Assembly (NCBI GenBank): GCA_024276295.1
Contig: JAJRXN010000516.1
Coordinates: forward strand, 1 to 6,791
DNA from: Acidobacteriota bacterium
GTDB lineage: Bacteria > Acidobacteriota > Polarisedimenticolia > J045
Direction of reading: 5' to 3'
DNA: 6,791 nucleotides
Shown here piece by piece: positions 6,287 through 6,791 of the stretch. Below the pieces are notes generated by a model that was not told where the DNA came from, made no database searches, and was given only the letters and a program-made list of their open reading frames with translations. Every line of letters begins with the position of its first letter. The first letter of the stretch is position 1. The position numbers and the translations under genes are program-made.

Positions 6287-6326
6287 CTCCGTTCGCCGTG
6301 GCCGGCCCCGTCACCGCCCTGTTGCA

Positions 6327-6338
6327 CCGTCGCGACGG
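6327..6338. repeat. 12-bp perfect palindrome CCGTCGCGACGG
   Basis: The sequence equals its own reverse complement and lies 41 bases upstream of the kynB ATG in the divergent spacer, a plausible operator position. Short GC palindromes are common at this base composition, so function is unproven. Confidence 0.35.
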
Positions 6339-6366
6339 CCCGGCGACGATTGCGTCGGCCGGACTC

Positions 6367-6383
6367 CCTCCGGCCGCCGGAGG
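6367..6383. repeat. 17-bp inverted repeat with 8-bp arms
   Basis: CCTCCGGC (6367-6374) and GCCGGAGG (6376-6383) are perfect complementary arms around one central base. It lies 37 bases upstream of the glycerate kinase ATG. As DNA it could be a dimeric regulator site; the one-base centre makes an RNA hairpin less natural, although the inner pairs could open to form a loop. Confidence 0.4.
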
Positions 6384-6420
6384 CCACGATGCCTTCCCTT
6401 TCGATTGTCCGCCATCCAGG

Positions 6421-6791
6421 ATGCCGGCGACGCGCGACCCGCGGCCCGGCGTGAGCGACGGCCGGGCCGACACCGCAGACCTCGTCGCCCGGCGGATCTT
6501 CGCCGAGGCGCTGACGGCGGTCGATGCGGAGCAGGCGGTGCTGCGCTCCGCCCCGCTGCTCGAGGACTGCCTCGCCGCGGCCGCGCCGCAGACCGTTCTC
6601 GCCCTGGCGATCGGAAAGGCCGCACGCCCGATGGCCCGCGCACTGGCCGGCCTGCTCGGTCCACGACTCGACACGGGCTGGGCGCTCGTTCCCGACGGAT
6701 ATGCCAGCGGCCCCCCGGCCGCCGGTTTCGAGGAGCGCGTCACCGGCCATCCGTTGCCCGACGCACGTTCGGTCGCCGCCACCGAGGCGGT
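6421..6791 (+). CDS. Type II glycerate 2-kinase (MOFRL/DUF4147 family), 3'-partial
   Basis: The frame is open from ATG 6421 to the window end (123 complete codons, no stop). The translation matches the N-terminal domain of type II glycerate kinases (GckA/TtuD-like), which phosphorylate D-glycerate at C2 with ATP and feed glyoxylate, serine or tartrate carbon into glycolysis. Seen: the initial helix IFAEALTAVDAEQAVLRSAP, then LALAIGKAARPMARAL (62-77; family pattern GxGKAxxxMAxA), the strand WALVPDGYASGPP, and TGHPLPDARSVAATEA (108-123; family HPxPDxxSxxAA). Full-length relatives have roughly 400-450 residues, so about two thirds is missing. GTG 6451 is an alternative start that would remove ten residues; neither start has a good ribosome binding site (only AGG abutting ATG 6421). 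The gene is divergent from kynB, with no obvious metabolic link. Confidence 0.88.
   Translation, partial: MPATRDPRPGVSDGRADTADLVARRIFAEALTAVDAEQAVLRSAPLLEDCLAAAAPQTVLALAIGKAARPMARALAGLLGPRLDTGWALVPDGYASGPPAAGFEERVTGHPLPDARSVAATEA

Larger units (their letters stand above)
6287..6420. promoter_or_regulatory. Divergent promoter region between kynB and the glycerate kinase gene
   Basis: Promoters for both flanking genes, if they have their own, should lie in this 134-base spacer. I see no convincing -35/-10 pair on either strand. It contains two perfect inverted repeats (6327-6338 and 6367-6383), possible operators. A short A/T-richer stretch (about 6388-6410, TTCCCTTTCGATTGTCC) is the likeliest place for promoter opening on the right side. 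Confidence 0.4.

Noticed and set aside
6322..6350. Promoter TTGCAC with a -10 near 6345
   Set aside because: The downstream hexamer is G/C-rich and does not resemble a -10 box.

Overview
This is a GC-rich bacterial window (about 70 % G+C by eye) packed with genes. Its codons mostly end in G or C, and strong GGAGG-type ribosome binding sites precede some genes. A very large repeat-plus-Ser/Thr-kinase protein, a SYLF-domain lipoprotein and a bacterial-type kynurenine formamidase fit a large-genome environmental bacterium such as an Acidobacteriota or Myxococcota relative. That placement is inference; no rRNA or marker gene is present.

Layout: (1) 1-2946 (+) is the 3' part of a gene for a cytoplasmic signalling protein. 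It has an alpha-solenoid of unusually regular 13-residue units, two TPR-like repeats, a degenerate kinase domain (pseudokinase) and a C-terminal Ser/Thr kinase with all catalytic motifs. (2) 2947-3112 is a 166-base spacer with a weak promoter-like stretch, two GC hairpins and a strong ribosome binding site. (3) 3113-4147 (+) is a family 2 glycosyltransferase. (4) 4182-4955 (+) is a short-chain dehydrogenase/reductase (SDR) homologue in which three of the four catalytic tetrad positions are replaced. A possible 15-residue overlapping ORF sits at the junction between them. (5) On the minus strand, 6286-5651 (kynurenine formamidase, kynB) is followed by 5555-4986 (SYLF lipoprotein); this pair converges on the SDR gene with a 30-base gap. 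(6) Divergent from kynB, across a 134-base spacer carrying two perfect inverted repeats, is the 5' part of a type II glycerate 2-kinase gene (6421 to the window end).

The genes do not form one obvious pathway. The glycosyltransferase and SDR are probably co-transcribed, possibly with the kinase. kynB is separate catabolic or housekeeping metabolism, and the SYLF lipoprotein lies downstream of it. The best candidates for something new are the kinase protein (13-residue solenoid plus tandem pseudokinase-kinase) and the SDR homologue with its His-Ser-Ser-Arg tetrad. No mobile element, CRISPR array, tRNA or rRNA was found.
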